A stretch of DNA of 64,000 nucleotides from Drosophila pseudoobscura (Eukaryota > Arthropoda > Insecta > Diptera > Drosophilidae): contig NC_046680.1 in NCBI RefSeq assembly GCF_009870125.1, positions 21,161,501-21,225,500 of the forward strand, in the 5' to 3' direction. The position numbers and the translations under genes were made by a program. Below, one piece after another: positions 1-14,790 of this stretch; the first letter of the stretch is position 1; every line of letters starts with the position of its first letter. The notes below the pieces were generated by a model. It was given only the letters and a program-made list of their open reading frames with translations. It made no database searches and was not told where the DNA came from.

Positions 1-619
1 AGGTGGTTGTCAAAGTCAATCACATCGCGCATGGCGCCCCGCTTCAGCAGCAGAGAGACGCCCTCCAGTGTCTGTGCGGACTGCGACAGTGTGAACTTGG
101 CCTTTGCCCATCGGGCAGAGTCGCCCGCACAGCTGTAGACCTGAATGGCGGCTCGATCATGCTCCAAAGTCACCAGCTTGTTGTCTACCAAAGCGAGGCA
201 GGCGTTCTTGAAGTTCTCCTGGATCTTGTCAGCGATTTTTACGGCCGGCGCTTTATCTATCTGGTTGTCGTAGAAGTTCTCTGGGGCCGCATAGTATCCG
301 GCAATCACGAGGTCTTCCTGTTCTGCATAGGCATCAATCTGAAATGACCCAATTGTGAGCACACCACACATTTCACGATGCGCGGAAATGGGCAATTATG
401 CTTGTGTAGCCCGCAACCCACCTGCATAAGGGCAATCTCGGCCATGGGGGTGACGTGCAGGCATTGATGAAACAGCGGTATTGCATCCACGATTTCCACC
501 AGCGACCCTTTCGATGTCTTTTCGGCCAGAAGCAGACCGTTTACTGCCTGGTGGGGATATTTGGCCGCATGGAATATCAGCTTCGTATATGCGCGCTCGG
601 ATATCTTGTAGTCGCACAT
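1..619 (-). CDS. EMC8-9: ER membrane protein complex subunit 8/9 (partial, 3' end beyond the window)
   Basis: Subunit of the ER membrane protein complex, which inserts transmembrane segments of client proteins. Exons are 422-619 (66 codons, phase 0) and 338 down to the left edge; the intron has GT at 421-420 and AG at 340-339. The protein starts MCDYKISERAYTK and continues with an MPN-like fold typical of EMC8/9. The metal-binding JAMM residues are absent, as expected for this non-catalytic branch. After the intron it reads IDAYAEQEDLVIAGYYAAP. About 178 residues are visible, so roughly the last 25 of a usual 200 are missing to the left. The ATG at 619 is the only good start. Its promoter lies in the gap facing the 3' end of YME1L. 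Confidence 0.93.
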
Positions 620-994
620 TTTATTTGATCACTTTAGGAATTTATTAAAAAGAAGAAAAAAAACACGGTCCCGTTCAATCAATTAGCTGGCCTTTGCGCA
701 GGGCTGGACACAATATCGATATACTTGTGCAGTTTTGGTATCGAAAATGTTATCGGTGGACAACACAACTGATGAAATGACTTCAATTTTATATTTATTT
801 CAAACTAAAATTTACATTTTATACTACGTGCATGATGGAAAACATTACTAAAATATGTATAACATTTTATTTCTTAACTGTCCGTCAGCGTCCCGTTCTA
901 GTTTTATATCTTTTCTTTTAGTTTTGCGGTTTAACTAAAAAATTGTTTGCAGTTCAGCTCCATGCCCACCAAGGGCAATCGTTAAAAGAGGAAA
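620..994. promoter_or_regulatory. YME1L 3' UTR and EMC8-9 promoter
   Basis: Gap between the 5' end of EMC8-9 and the stop codon of YME1L, both on the minus strand. It holds a perfect DRE word, TATCGATA, at 714-721. That is about 95 bases upstream of the EMC8-9 start, where DREF-driven housekeeping promoters of flies usually carry it. The rest is AT-rich and probably YME1L 3' UTR. No ORF is supported. Confidence 0.5.
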
Positions 995-3784
<2,790 letters not shown>

Positions 3785-4240
3785 TTCCAAAAAATACAAA
3801 ACTTTAATTAATTACAATAACAGGCTCTGGATCGGGCCAGCAGACGACACAGCTGTAACTTTACTTGACAGCGAAAATGTCATAATCTGCGTGCGTGTTG
3901 CATCCCTGGCACTAGTTGTTGTGCTTGTCATCAGCCCTGCACGCGAATATAGCAAAAATACTAGCAATTTTTATTATATTTTATCTGTTACAGTATCTAG
4001 ATGCGTTTTCTGTTTTTGACAATTTTTGCGCTGCCTTTTGTCTGTGTTTAAGGTTGACTACAAAATGACAATATCATTTCCGCATTAATACATCATAATT
4101 GAAAAGAGCTAAAACGGCGCGCGCATTTAGACAGTGCTGCTTCCGCTTTTTGCCAGGGCTGGCAAATAACCCAAACCGGCCGCCCCCAATCTTCTATACC
4201 GACAAACTATTTCATAAATTCTCCATTAAATTGTGTCATC
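3785..4240. promoter_or_regulatory. divergent promoter region YME1L / asrij
   Basis: A 456-base gap between two divergently transcribed genes whose products both act in mitochondria or endosomes. No protein-coding signal is convincing: the 98-codon ORF at 3723-4019 on the plus strand overlaps the first YME1L exon in antisense and has no codon bias. The stretch is AT-rich at 3960-4110 and GC-rich just before asrij. I saw no perfect TATCGATA here. Confidence 0.4.
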
Positions 4241-5133
4241 ATGGATTCGCCGTTGAGTGATGGCTCCCGACTGCCTCAGCAACAAAATCTGCACCCACTG
4301 GTCAGTACAATGGGTTTTTTTAAATCAATTCTTTAATTCGATTGTTAATTTTCAGGCAGATTATCAGTTCTCCGCGGAGGAGGTGAAGGCGTTACGTGAG
4401 TGCAACACCGAATCCTTCCTCCAGCGCTCGCTGCCATTTGGCACTGGTCTGGGGCTATTGGCCTACTTTGGTGTGAAGAACGGCTACTTGCAGGGCAATG
4501 GCAAATACGGAGCTGTTCCCAAAGTGGTCATGGGTGTCATCCTGGGCTACTTTGTGGGCAAGTTCAGCTACCAGCAAAAGTGCGCTGAAAAGATAATGCG
4601 GCTGCCGAACTCCCGCCTAGGCGAAGTCCTGCGCCAGCGCCGACAGGGTGGTGGTGTCATCAACACCATCTCGCCAGACGAGAGTCTGACCCGAGCATTT
4701 ACATTGGCTCCCTTCTCGCCCAGCTCCGCTGATGTGTACACCGATGAGGGACTCAACCCTTCACGCAGCACAGCTTTGAACTTGGACACTGAATCACGGC
4801 CGACTTTGGCTGGCTTAGATGACATATACCGGCCCAGCCTGGACTGTGAGTAATCTGGACTGATTTCATTTTAAATGTTTTAAACTTCCTTTAATAACAG
4901 CATCTGGCCAAATGATGGACACTGAGCTGCCTTTGGAACCGGCAAAGCCAGGACAAACTTACGAAGATTTGCGCAAGAAGAATCGAGAGGGGTACGCGAC
5001 GCATCAGCAAAGTCCATACTCAAAGCCCTACGAGCCTCAGGCGCCCGTTCGGCAGCGTCTTGTCGAGCCAGCACCAGAAGCAGCCACTGGACGTCCGAAT
5101 AAAAATAAATATGGCGACTCCTGGCAAGACTGA
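4241..5133 (+). CDS. asrij: OCIA-domain protein asrij (OCIAD1/2 homolog)
   Basis: Membrane protein of endosomes and mitochondria, known in flies for maintaining blood-cell precursors through JAK/STAT and Notch trafficking. Exons 4241-4300, 4356-4845 and 4901-5133 join in frame to 260 residues. The OCIA domain spans about 22-110, with the family signature around FSAEEVKALRECNTESFLQRS. It has two hydrophobic segments (LPFGTGLGLLAYFGV and VVMGVILGYFVG) followed by a cysteine in YQQKCAEKI. The C-terminal half is polar and low in complexity, ending KYGDSWQD as in fly relatives. The start ATG (MDSPLSDG) lies directly after an AT-rich leader ending TCATC. It is divergent from YME1L and convergent with Gmer, whose stop is only 150 bases away. 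Confidence 0.93.
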
Positions 5134-5282
5134 GCTACTCACCGTGTGCTTTTGTTACTGATTACAGTCGCTTGTTGGATATAAATACTGAGTTTGATCG
5201 CCTTAAATTTCTGAAGAAAAAGGAATTTATTTACATTTGTTGCTTGTGCATTAGGAAACTCGGTTTCAGCCTCTCATCAGAA

Positions 5283-6419
<1,137 letters not shown>

Positions 6420-6588
6420 TGTTTTCACCGACCAGACAGAAAATTCCAGCCAAAGTTTACACGCAGCTGTGCACCAGGGCTGGCAACCAAACGTTATCGT
6501 ACATCAATTGGCGTGCGTTATCGATTGTCGCCAGAGCCGGGGCCAGTCGGGAATTTTGTTTATGCGGCGAGAAATGCGAAATATTTAA
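6420..6588. promoter_or_regulatory. divergent promoter Gmer / MED23
   Basis: A 169-base gap shared by two head-to-head genes. It contains TTATCGATT at 6519-6527, a one-base-off DRE, close to the MED23 start. A second ATCG-type word (TTATCGTAC) lies at 6494-6502. There is no TATA box at a sensible distance, which fits a DRE-type housekeeping promoter. Confidence 0.4.
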
Positions 6589-9500
6589 ATGGAAATGGAA
6601 ACGCAAATAATAGACACCGTAAACGACTTCCTGGTAAGGCCCGGAGCACCGGAATCGAAGGAAATCTGCAGAGCTAATACATTTGCCTCTTACAGAAAGT
6701 AGACTCGATCGACGAGGCCTTTGGAAGCGTCATCGTCTTTAAGCCAAATGGCGAAGAGGACAAGGCTAAAAATTTCTCCAATGATTTGGGTATGAGTGAC
6801 TACCAGTGGTCTTGTTTTGTCTGACCAATGTATTTTGCAGTTACGGCCTTCGGAAACGTTGCGCAGGAGCATCGGGAGCACGTACTGCGGCTGTATCTGC
6901 TGCGGGCCGCCAGCGCGTCTAGTTACCATATGAGAGTAATGATGGCCGCGCTGGTAAAGCTGGTGGACGCGCATGTGATAACAGCTTGGATGCTCTGCGA
7001 CAAGGTCTTGATGTGCGAAAAACTGGACTACGAACACAAGACCTTTTGGATAGAAAGTTTTCGGCTCATTAAGAAAGTGATCATGCAGGTGGACTACAAG
7101 GGAGTGCGCGAAATAATGAAGGTGTGCCGGGACAAGGCGCAGTGGTTCCCCCTCAACGTCAATGTGACCTACATGCCGCAGCTACTAGCCGTGGAGGAGA
7201 TACTGCGCTTCCTGTTCGATCGGAATAATTGCTTGTTGCCGGCTTACTTCGTTGCCAACGAGATAATGCGGCCGTTTCCCTATCACTGGAAGCTGAACAA
7301 GCTGATGACTGATTTTGTCGAGGAGTTCCGCACTACGGCCCAGATGGTATCGATCATTGGACACGCCAACATGCTGCCCATTGTGGAGCACTTTGGCTAC
7401 GCCGATCATATGATGAACTCCTGGCGCCTGGACCACAATACCCTGAAGTTCAACTTCAAGGGCAGTCTGCCCTACGAGCCGGAGCTGTTGGAGGAACAGC
7501 GGCCCCTGCTGCGCTATGTGCTTGAGCAGCCGTACTCGCGCGAGATGGTCTCGCAAATGCTGAACCTGCAAAAGCACCAAAAGCAGCGGTACAATGCACT
7601 GGAGGAGCAGCTGGTCAACCTGATCATCCATGCCATGGAAATGACTGAGTCAAATGACACCACTGCAGGCAGTGGCTTCAACTCCTCCGACGAACAGATC
7701 ACATCCAACGAGTGGGTCTGGCTACATCTCTCCTCGCAGCTGATTTACTTTGTGCTCTTTCAGTTTGTCAGCTTTATGCACATTGTCCTGTCTTTGCACG
7801 AGAAGGTACGCTTCACTGAACCAACAATACATTTTTTTTACTATATGTATCTTCCCCGGCAGCTCTCAAAGCTGGAGCTACGCAAGGGCCGCGACCAGTT
7901 GATGTGGATCCTTCTGCAATTCATCTCAGGCAGCATTCAAAAGAATCCCGTAGGAAAAGTGCCAGAATTTAAAAAACGAACAGAATTCAACTGCGAATCT
8001 ATTCCAGATTACCAACTTTCTGCCCGTGTTCAGGCTTTTCGATCTGCTGTATCCGGAGCAGGAGCCGCTTAAGCTGCCGGACATCAACAAATCGTCTATG
8101 GTCCGGCAAATGGCCCCAATTTGCGTGTGGATCCATCTAATGAAGAAGGCCCGTGTGGAGAATATGAACATTACTCGACCGCTGCCCATTGCCCTGAAGA
8201 ATCACCACGAGTAAGCAGCCATGTCTTGTCGTAAAAAACAGGCAGTAACCGTTGAATCCTTCCACAGCTTCCTGCAGCACCTGGTCTCCCCAAACACCAT
8301 GATGAACATGACTCTGGGCAACGACTTCCGCATCATTCTTGTGTGCAATGCATACTCGACCAATCAGGAGTATTTCGGACGACCCATGGGTCTTCTCCTG
8401 GAGGCCCTCAATGGAACCTCTAAGTCCCCCAATGGCGCCCAGATACCAGCCGTCAACTTTTCGGTGGCAGTGCTAGACAGCCTCACAGTGCACAGCAAAA
8501 TGTCGCTGATCCACAGTTTCGTCACGCAAATGCTGAAGCAGGCCCAAACCAAGGGTCAAGTGCCGGCAGCAGCGCTGCTCGAGACATACGCGAGACTTCT
8601 AGTCTATACGGAAATCGAGTCGCTTGGCGTCAAGGGATTCCTGAGTGAGTTTTCTCTCGCTAGGCAACAGATAGAATTGATATTGATGGTGATAAATTGT
8701 ACGCATTTCCCCAAAACCCAGGCCAACTAATGCCCACAGTGTTCAAGAACCACGCCTGGGCTATGCTACATACTCTGATGGAAATGTTCTCATACCGCCT
8801 GCACCATGTGCCCACACACTACCGTGTCCAGCTACTGTCGCTTCTCCACTCGCTTTCCTCGGTGCCGCAGACCAATAAAATGCAGCTCAATCTATGGTAA
8901 GTCAATCTATTGTAAGTAAATAAAATGGGGAAGATCTAATCACTTCTTACCAATTGTAAAATGTAGCTTCGAATCGACTGGCCTGCGCCTGATTACTAGC
9001 ATTGGATCGGCGGAGTTTCAGCCGCAGTTCTCGCGTTACTTTAACGACAAGTCGCCGGGAGCAGTGGCGTCCAACGAGAGCGAGGAACTGAACCGTGTGC
9101 TCATCCTGACGCTGGCACGCTCCATGCATGTGCATGGTGGCGGTGACGAGATGCAGAGCTGGTGCAAGGACTTTTTGGCAAACATAATGCAGCACACGCC
9201 CCATTCCTGGTCATTGCAGTCGCTGGCCTGCTTCCCGCCAGCCCTGAACGAGTACTTCACACAGAACGCCCAGCCGCCGGAGAACAAGCAGCAGCTGAAA
9301 AAGTCCGTGGAGGAGGAGTACCGCACGTGGACATCGATGACCAGCGAGAACGACATCATTGCCCACTTCCTGCGCCCAACTACAAATCCCCTGTTCTTAT
9401 GCCTGCTCTTCAAGATCATTTGGGAAACGGAGAGCATCAGTCCGGTGGCCTACAAGTGAGTAAGCTTAAAACGCCGATATTTCCGGTCTTCATTACACTG

Positions 9501-11812
9501 AACTTATCTCAGGATCCTTGAGGGAATCAGTGCCCGGGCACTGACAACGCATTTGCGCAAGTTCTGCGATTACCTGGTCGCAGAGGTGGCCAGTTCTTCG
9601 GATGGCCGTGACTTCATCCACAAGTGCGTGGACACTATCAACAACATGATCTGGAAGTTCAATGTGGTGACCATCGACCGCGTGGTGCTCTGCCTGGCCC
9701 TACGCACCCACGAGGGCAATGAGGCGCAGGTCTGCTTCCTGATCATTCAGCTGCTGTTGCTAAAAGCCAGCGAACTTCGGAATAGGGTGCAGGAATTCTG
9801 CAAAGACAACAATCCCGACCACTGGAAGCAGAGCAACTGGTAAGATTTTGAGATTTCCAACGTCCAGGCAGGGAGGGCAACTTTATTTAAATTCTCTCTC
9901 TGTTTCTTTTAGGCAGGACAAGCATCTTTCCTTCCACCAGAAGTATCCCGAAAAGTTTGCCCTCGACGAGTCTGCCTCGCACCTTGCCCTTCCAGTATAC
10001 TTTAGCAATGTCTGCCTGCGCTTCTTGCCCGTGCTGGATGTGGTCGTGCATCGCTTCATTGAGCTCACCATTCCGAATGTCCACCAAATCTTGGGCTTCA
10101 TACTTGATCATCTGAGCATACTCTACAAGTTTCATGGTGCGTACCCTCTGCCACTGCAGCCCCAAACAAGAACTAACGATTGGCGGCTCTCATTGCAGAT
10201 AGACCCATCACCTATCTGTACAACACCCTGCACTACTATGAGCGCATCCTGCGGGAGCGACCACCGTTGAAAAAGAAGCTGGTGAGCACGATTACAGGTG
10301 CCTTCAGTGATATTCGGCCACCAAACTGGAGCGTCAGTGAGCCCTATAAAGTCTTTCTCCAAAATCAAGACTTGCTCTGGAACCCAGAACTGAGTTACTA
10401 CATGAATTTAATCAAGCGACTATCAGAAAGTAAGTTAAAATGAAGGTTAGTTAACGGACACTCAGGCTAATCTCTCTTTCCCTTGTACAGCCATCAGCGG
10501 GAAGAACGTGTTCTACACCACGGATTGGCGTTTCAACGAGTTCCCCAATGCTCCCGCCCATGCGCTCTATGTGACGTGTGTAGAGCTGCTGGGTCTCCCA
10601 GTGGCCCCCGCTCTAGTGGCCAACAACCTAATCGACGTGATAGTAAGTGGTTATGCGGTTATTCCGCAGAAGGAGATCCACAGCTACATCAATGCAGTGG
10701 GCATCGTGATGGCTGCCCTGCCGGAACCCTACTGGACCGGCATCTACGACCGCCTTAAGGAAATGCTGAACACACCCAACATGCTGAACTGGACGTATCG
10801 CTTCAATGCCTTCGAGCTGTTCAACTTCAAGACGGTGCGCGAGGCCATGCTGGAAAAGAGCTACGCTGTGGTGCTGGCAGTGGCCCATTCGGTCTTCCAC
10901 CACATGGGGGTTTTTAAGCTGGCAGCCATGACCAGAAATATCAAGGAGAAGCTGAAACCCTGCGTCCACACAGAGCAGCAGCTGCTCTATCTCTGCCATG
11001 TGTTCGGTCCTTTCATGAAACGCATTGAGCTAGAGACCCCGAATGCTGTGGCGGGCATTGCGATCTTGCTCTATGAGATACTGGAGGTCGTCGATAAGCA
11101 TAGCGGATCTAGACCCCTGCAATATGTGGATCAGATATGCGATTTCCTGTAAATATTATACATTCCTGTTAAAATGATTGAACATTAATCAACATCTAAT
11201 CGCATGCAGCTACCACATCAAGTACATCCATGTGGGGAACACTATCAAAAACGAATCGGAGGCAATCATTAAACGACTGCGCCCCCTGCTACAGATGCGT
11301 CTGCGCTTTATATCGTATTTAAATCTGGAGGATATCCACGCGGAGAAGATGTAAGCATTTTGCCAGAAAGGAAAGTACGTGAATATTTATTCTCACTTTA
11401 TTTTAGCGCCGAAAGCAATGCCAATTCAGTTACAAATCAAACGCAATCCCCGCTGCAACCTCAACACCAACAGCAACAACAACCTATGCAGCAGCAACAA
11501 CAACCTATGCATCAGCAGCAACAACCTATGCAACAGCAGCAGCAACCTATGCTGCATCAGCAACAGCCCATGATGCAGCAGCAGCAACCCATGCAGCAGC
11601 AACAACAGTCCATGCAGCAGCAACAACCTATGCAGCAGCAACAGGTGAATGCGGCGCAAACAACGAGTGTTCCACTGGGTAGTGGTGGCAATCCACAGCA
11701 ACAGCAGCTCAACCAACAGCAGCAAATGTACATGCAGCACATGCAACAGCAGCAGCAGCAGCAACAACAGCAGCAACAGCATATGCAAAGTATGGGAATG
11801 CGCCACAACTAG
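6589..11812 (+). CDS. MED23: Mediator complex subunit 23 with a Gln/Met-rich tail
   Basis: Tail-module subunit of Mediator (Sur2/CRSP130), linking activators to RNA polymerase II. Fourteen exons close in frame: 6589-6633, 6696-6789, 6841-7805, 7863-7949, 8008-8210, 8268-8644, 8722-8896, 8967-9455, 9513-9839, 9913-10136, 10199-10429, 10491-11148, 11210-11350, 11407-11812. The product is about 1,473 residues. Blocks such as VDYKGVRE, LRYVLEQPYSREMV, DWRFNEFPN and LRLRFISYLN match vertebrate MED23 throughout. From about residue 1354 there is a tail of repeated PMQQQQ-type units that human MED23 lacks, ending in SMGMRHN. Intron 7806-7862 is 57 bases, a multiple of three, and free of stops. The start ATG at 6589 is chosen because it opens the exon joining cleanly at CTG|GTAAGG. 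Confidence 0.95.
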
Positions 11813-12186
11813 ACATAGAAGCCCTTCCAGACGTAATACCTAGCTTTAGCATAAGTTAAATATAGTAGTATTAATAGATCTTGTCGTGTACCGGTTTTCG
11901 CATTAATCATCATATCTTGTAAGTAATAATACCATTTATAGCTTAAATTATTCTCTGATAAGCTAAGCGCCCAAGCCTAAGCCGATTTTAAAATATTTAT
12001 TCAATAATCCTATATGAACGTGTACTGGTTAATGGAGGTGTTTCTTCCTGGTAGCTCGAACCACACGAATGAGTCACAACAGAGAAGTTGTCTGAGATGA
12101 AAGCTCTCGGCGAACATTGTATTGTGCGGTCGAAGAGCTGCTCGCCTCGTGATCAACTCTCAGTTTCGCTCAAGACGCAGTCGGAA
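11813..12186. other. MED23 3' UTR and upstream region of the first serine protease
   Basis: AT-rich to about 12030, probably the MED23 3' UTR. From 12050 the composition shifts, and TCAGTTTCGC at 12161 resembles a fly initiator, 26 bases upstream of the preferred protease start. No gene is supported. An in-frame ATG at 12088 would add 33 residues without a signal peptide, and I rejected it. Confidence 0.35.
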
Positions 12187-13379
12187 ATGGATGATGCGTT
12201 AGTCGGAGTTCAGCTTTGGCTGCTGCTTCTTCTTTCGACCTGTATCTGGGCCGAGTTCTGCGACAATGGGACAGGCGAATGCATGGCGCTGACCGCCACC
12301 TACTGTCCCGTGATATTCTACAACCATCACTTGATAGGAGCGGATATTAAGTACTGTGACGAGTTCAACGATATCGTGTGCTGTCCAATACCGCTGGATC
12401 ACCAGAGCCAGAAGCCGGCCGATGAAACGCATCCGTTTGAGCGAGGTGAGCTGTAAACAACAACTGTGATAACCAAGGTGATATTTAAACGACATTTCAC
12501 CAGAGTGCAAACGTTTCAACGAGGCAAGAGCCTCCTGTCGCTCAACGCCGTTCATTGTCGGCGGCTCGAAGGCGGCTGGCCAGGAGTTCCCCTTCATGGC
12601 GCTGATTGGCACAAAGGGTAACGATAAGGCCGACATCAACTGGGATTGCGGAGGAGCTCTGGTGCATCCCAGATTTTTACTGACGGCGGCGCATTGTCTG
12701 GAAACCAGCGAGTAAGTAGAAGATCAGCGGCGGCAGTACTGTGCCTGATAACAATCCCTGCATATATAGATCGAAGGCCGAACGACTTGATCCGGACTTT
12801 GACTCTCCTAAATTTGTGGTGCGTCTCGGGGAGCTGGACTACAACAGCACCACAGACGATGCCCAAGTTCAGGACTTCCGAGTAGTCAATTACGTGGTGC
12901 ACCCGTCGTACGATGACGAGGACGGGTTTAAAAACGACATTGCCATCATTGAGATAGACAGGGCGGCAGTCGTTAACGAACACGTGGCACCCGCTTGCCT
13001 GCCACCTAGCAGCGGCGACGAGAACAGCCAACTGACTGCCGCCGGCTGGGGGTTCACTTCAGACAAGGGCACGAAGTCGTCGCACCTACTGAAGGTCACC
13101 CTGCAGCGTTTCAGCGACGAGCAGTGTCTGGAGCGGCTCCAGCAGGGCATCGAGACGCGCACCCAGTTCTGTGCCGGATCGATCACCAGCAACGCCGACA
13201 CCTGCAACGGCGACTCGGGTGGACCCATCTTTGTGCAGCATCCGTTCTATCCGTGCCTGAAACAAGTGATTGGCATAGTCTCCTATGGCTTGGTGTGCGG
13301 CACCCAGGGTCTCCCGAGCGTCTATACCAAGGTCCACCTCTTCACCGACTGGATCGAGAGCATTGTGTGGTCTGATTAG
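12187..13379 (+). CDS. CLIP-domain serine protease, secreted zymogen
   Basis: Trypsin-fold extracellular protease of the type used in insect immune and developmental cascades. Exons 12187-12445, 12504-12711 and 12770-13379 give 358 residues. A signal peptide is at 1-22 (WLLLLLSTCIWA). Six cysteines arranged as a CLIP domain follow at about 24-70, ending in VCCP. The catalytic triad is His150 (TAAHC), Asp212 (NDIAII) and Ser305 (GDSGGP), and Asp299 at the base of the pocket predicts trypsin-like specificity. The zymogen activation point reads TPF|IVGG, with phenylalanine where a basic residue is usual. It is tail to tail with the next protease, 63 bases between stops; a polyadenylation signal AATAAA is at 13412-13417. 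Position after MED23 suggests D. melanogaster CG3700, which I could not verify. Confidence 0.92.
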
Positions 13380-13442
13380 TTCTTTACTGTAAGAATCTTG
13401 TATTTTTTACAAATAAATGTATGTACCTATACGAATCATTGG

Positions 13443-14790
13443 TTATTCCGCCATAATTTCGGTTATCCACGGCAGATGAAATCCAACGTTTGTGTAGACG
13501 GCCTGATTCTGGCAATCGTCGGTTCCAAAGCTCACCAGTCCAAATTGAACGAAGCGGGGTCGACCGAGGTAATTCACGAGACTCCCCAGGGGACCGCCGG
13601 AGTCGCCGCGGCAGGAATCTTGTGCTGTGGTGCTGCTGCCAGCACAGATTTGGCTCTCCTTCACCCACATACTAAATTTGATGGTGCACATTTTGCGGTG
13701 TTTTCGCTGCAGATCGGCGGCCATGAGCACATCGGAGCCACGAACGGAATAGGCATTAAGTCTGCCCCATCCGGCCACGCTGAAGGAATCTAGGGTTTCC
13801 GCCAGTTTCTGCATTTCGGCGTTCAGGGGCAGACATATGGGTTTGATGTGTACTGCAAGAAGAGATCGCCTGGCTCTGGAAATCACCGACCATCAAATAC
13901 TCGAAAGAACTTACTCTTGTATTCCACCTGGGAGGCCAGCTCCACCAGGGCTATGTCGTGATACTTGGAGCTGTACGAGAAGAATTCGTGAGAAATGATC
14001 CGTTTTATGGCGAAATCCTCCGACGGTGGAGCACAAATCTCCTTGTCCCCATATGTCCTGCAGTCCCTGGTATGGCGCACATCGTGCTCTCCCAAGCGAA
14101 CCACCACGGAGTTTCTGCGTCAAGATCAATATCAATTTCAGATAGAGCATGAAGCCAATACAACATTTATGTATTGTACATATAACTCACATGTCCCCAT
14201 ACTCCTGTTTGGTGAAACAATGCGCTGCCGAGAGTACAAATCCTGCAAGAGATTGTGTGACTATAGTGAATCTGTGGCTATCTGTTTAGGAGGGTATCGT
14301 ATCCATACGTTGCGTTATGAGCGAGCCACCACAAAAGTGTTCGGCATTGGCGGAGCGGTTGGTCAAGAACAGTGCCATCCATGGTCTGGAGCCTAATTTC
14401 ACTTCCTTGCCATTAACGACGCGGAAGTTGAGGTCCCCTGGAAGGGCTTCAGGTACACCACAGTTTTGTTTTTGGAGTTCCTCAATGCCTTTCGGATCGT
14501 TATCGCAGCAGAACAAACCGCGATGATCATTGCAGCCGGATTTGTATATCAAGCGGATTTCCTCAAATGGCGCACTTTTACCCTGCTGGAGGATTCCAAA
14601 CAGTTTCCCGCACTCGTCAATGGGCACACAGTAGAAGCAGTTTTCATTTTCTGCCACTGGAAGAGGTTCATCTTGCACAAGTCACACTGTAAGCGCACGC
14701 GGAGGTATACCTACAATTGTCCGTAGTGCCGCCAGCTAGGAGGTACAGTACACTCCATAGGAGCACGACTTGCCAATCCAAAAAAGGCAT
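13443..14790 (-). CDS. second CLIP-domain serine protease, secreted zymogen
   Basis: Exons 14715-14790, 14309-14671, 14191-14242, 13915-14114 and 13443-13852 give 366 residues. MPFLDWQVVLLWSVLYLLAG is a good signal peptide. A CLIP domain at about 37-90 shows C-F-Y-C...C, then C and CC. Activation should occur at R|VVNG. The catalytic triad is His154 (SAAHC), Asp217 (YHDIALV) and Ser315 (GDSGGP), with a pocket Asp in QDSCRGDSGG, hence trypsin-like and intact. The one weak joint is between exons 1 and 2: the only in-frame solution is an intron of 43 bases (14672-14714) ending in GCAAG, shorter than flies normally use. It is distantly related to its convergent neighbour, so this may be an old tandem family or chance proximity. 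Confidence 0.85.

Noticed and set aside
11426-11806. Leucine- and cysteine-rich minus-strand ORFs
   Set aside because: They are the reverse complement of the CAG/CAA glutamine tail of MED23.
12088-12186. Upstream ATG at 12088 as start of the first protease
   Set aside because: It would put 33 polar residues before the hydrophobic core and abolish a standard signal peptide; 12187 gives a normal one.
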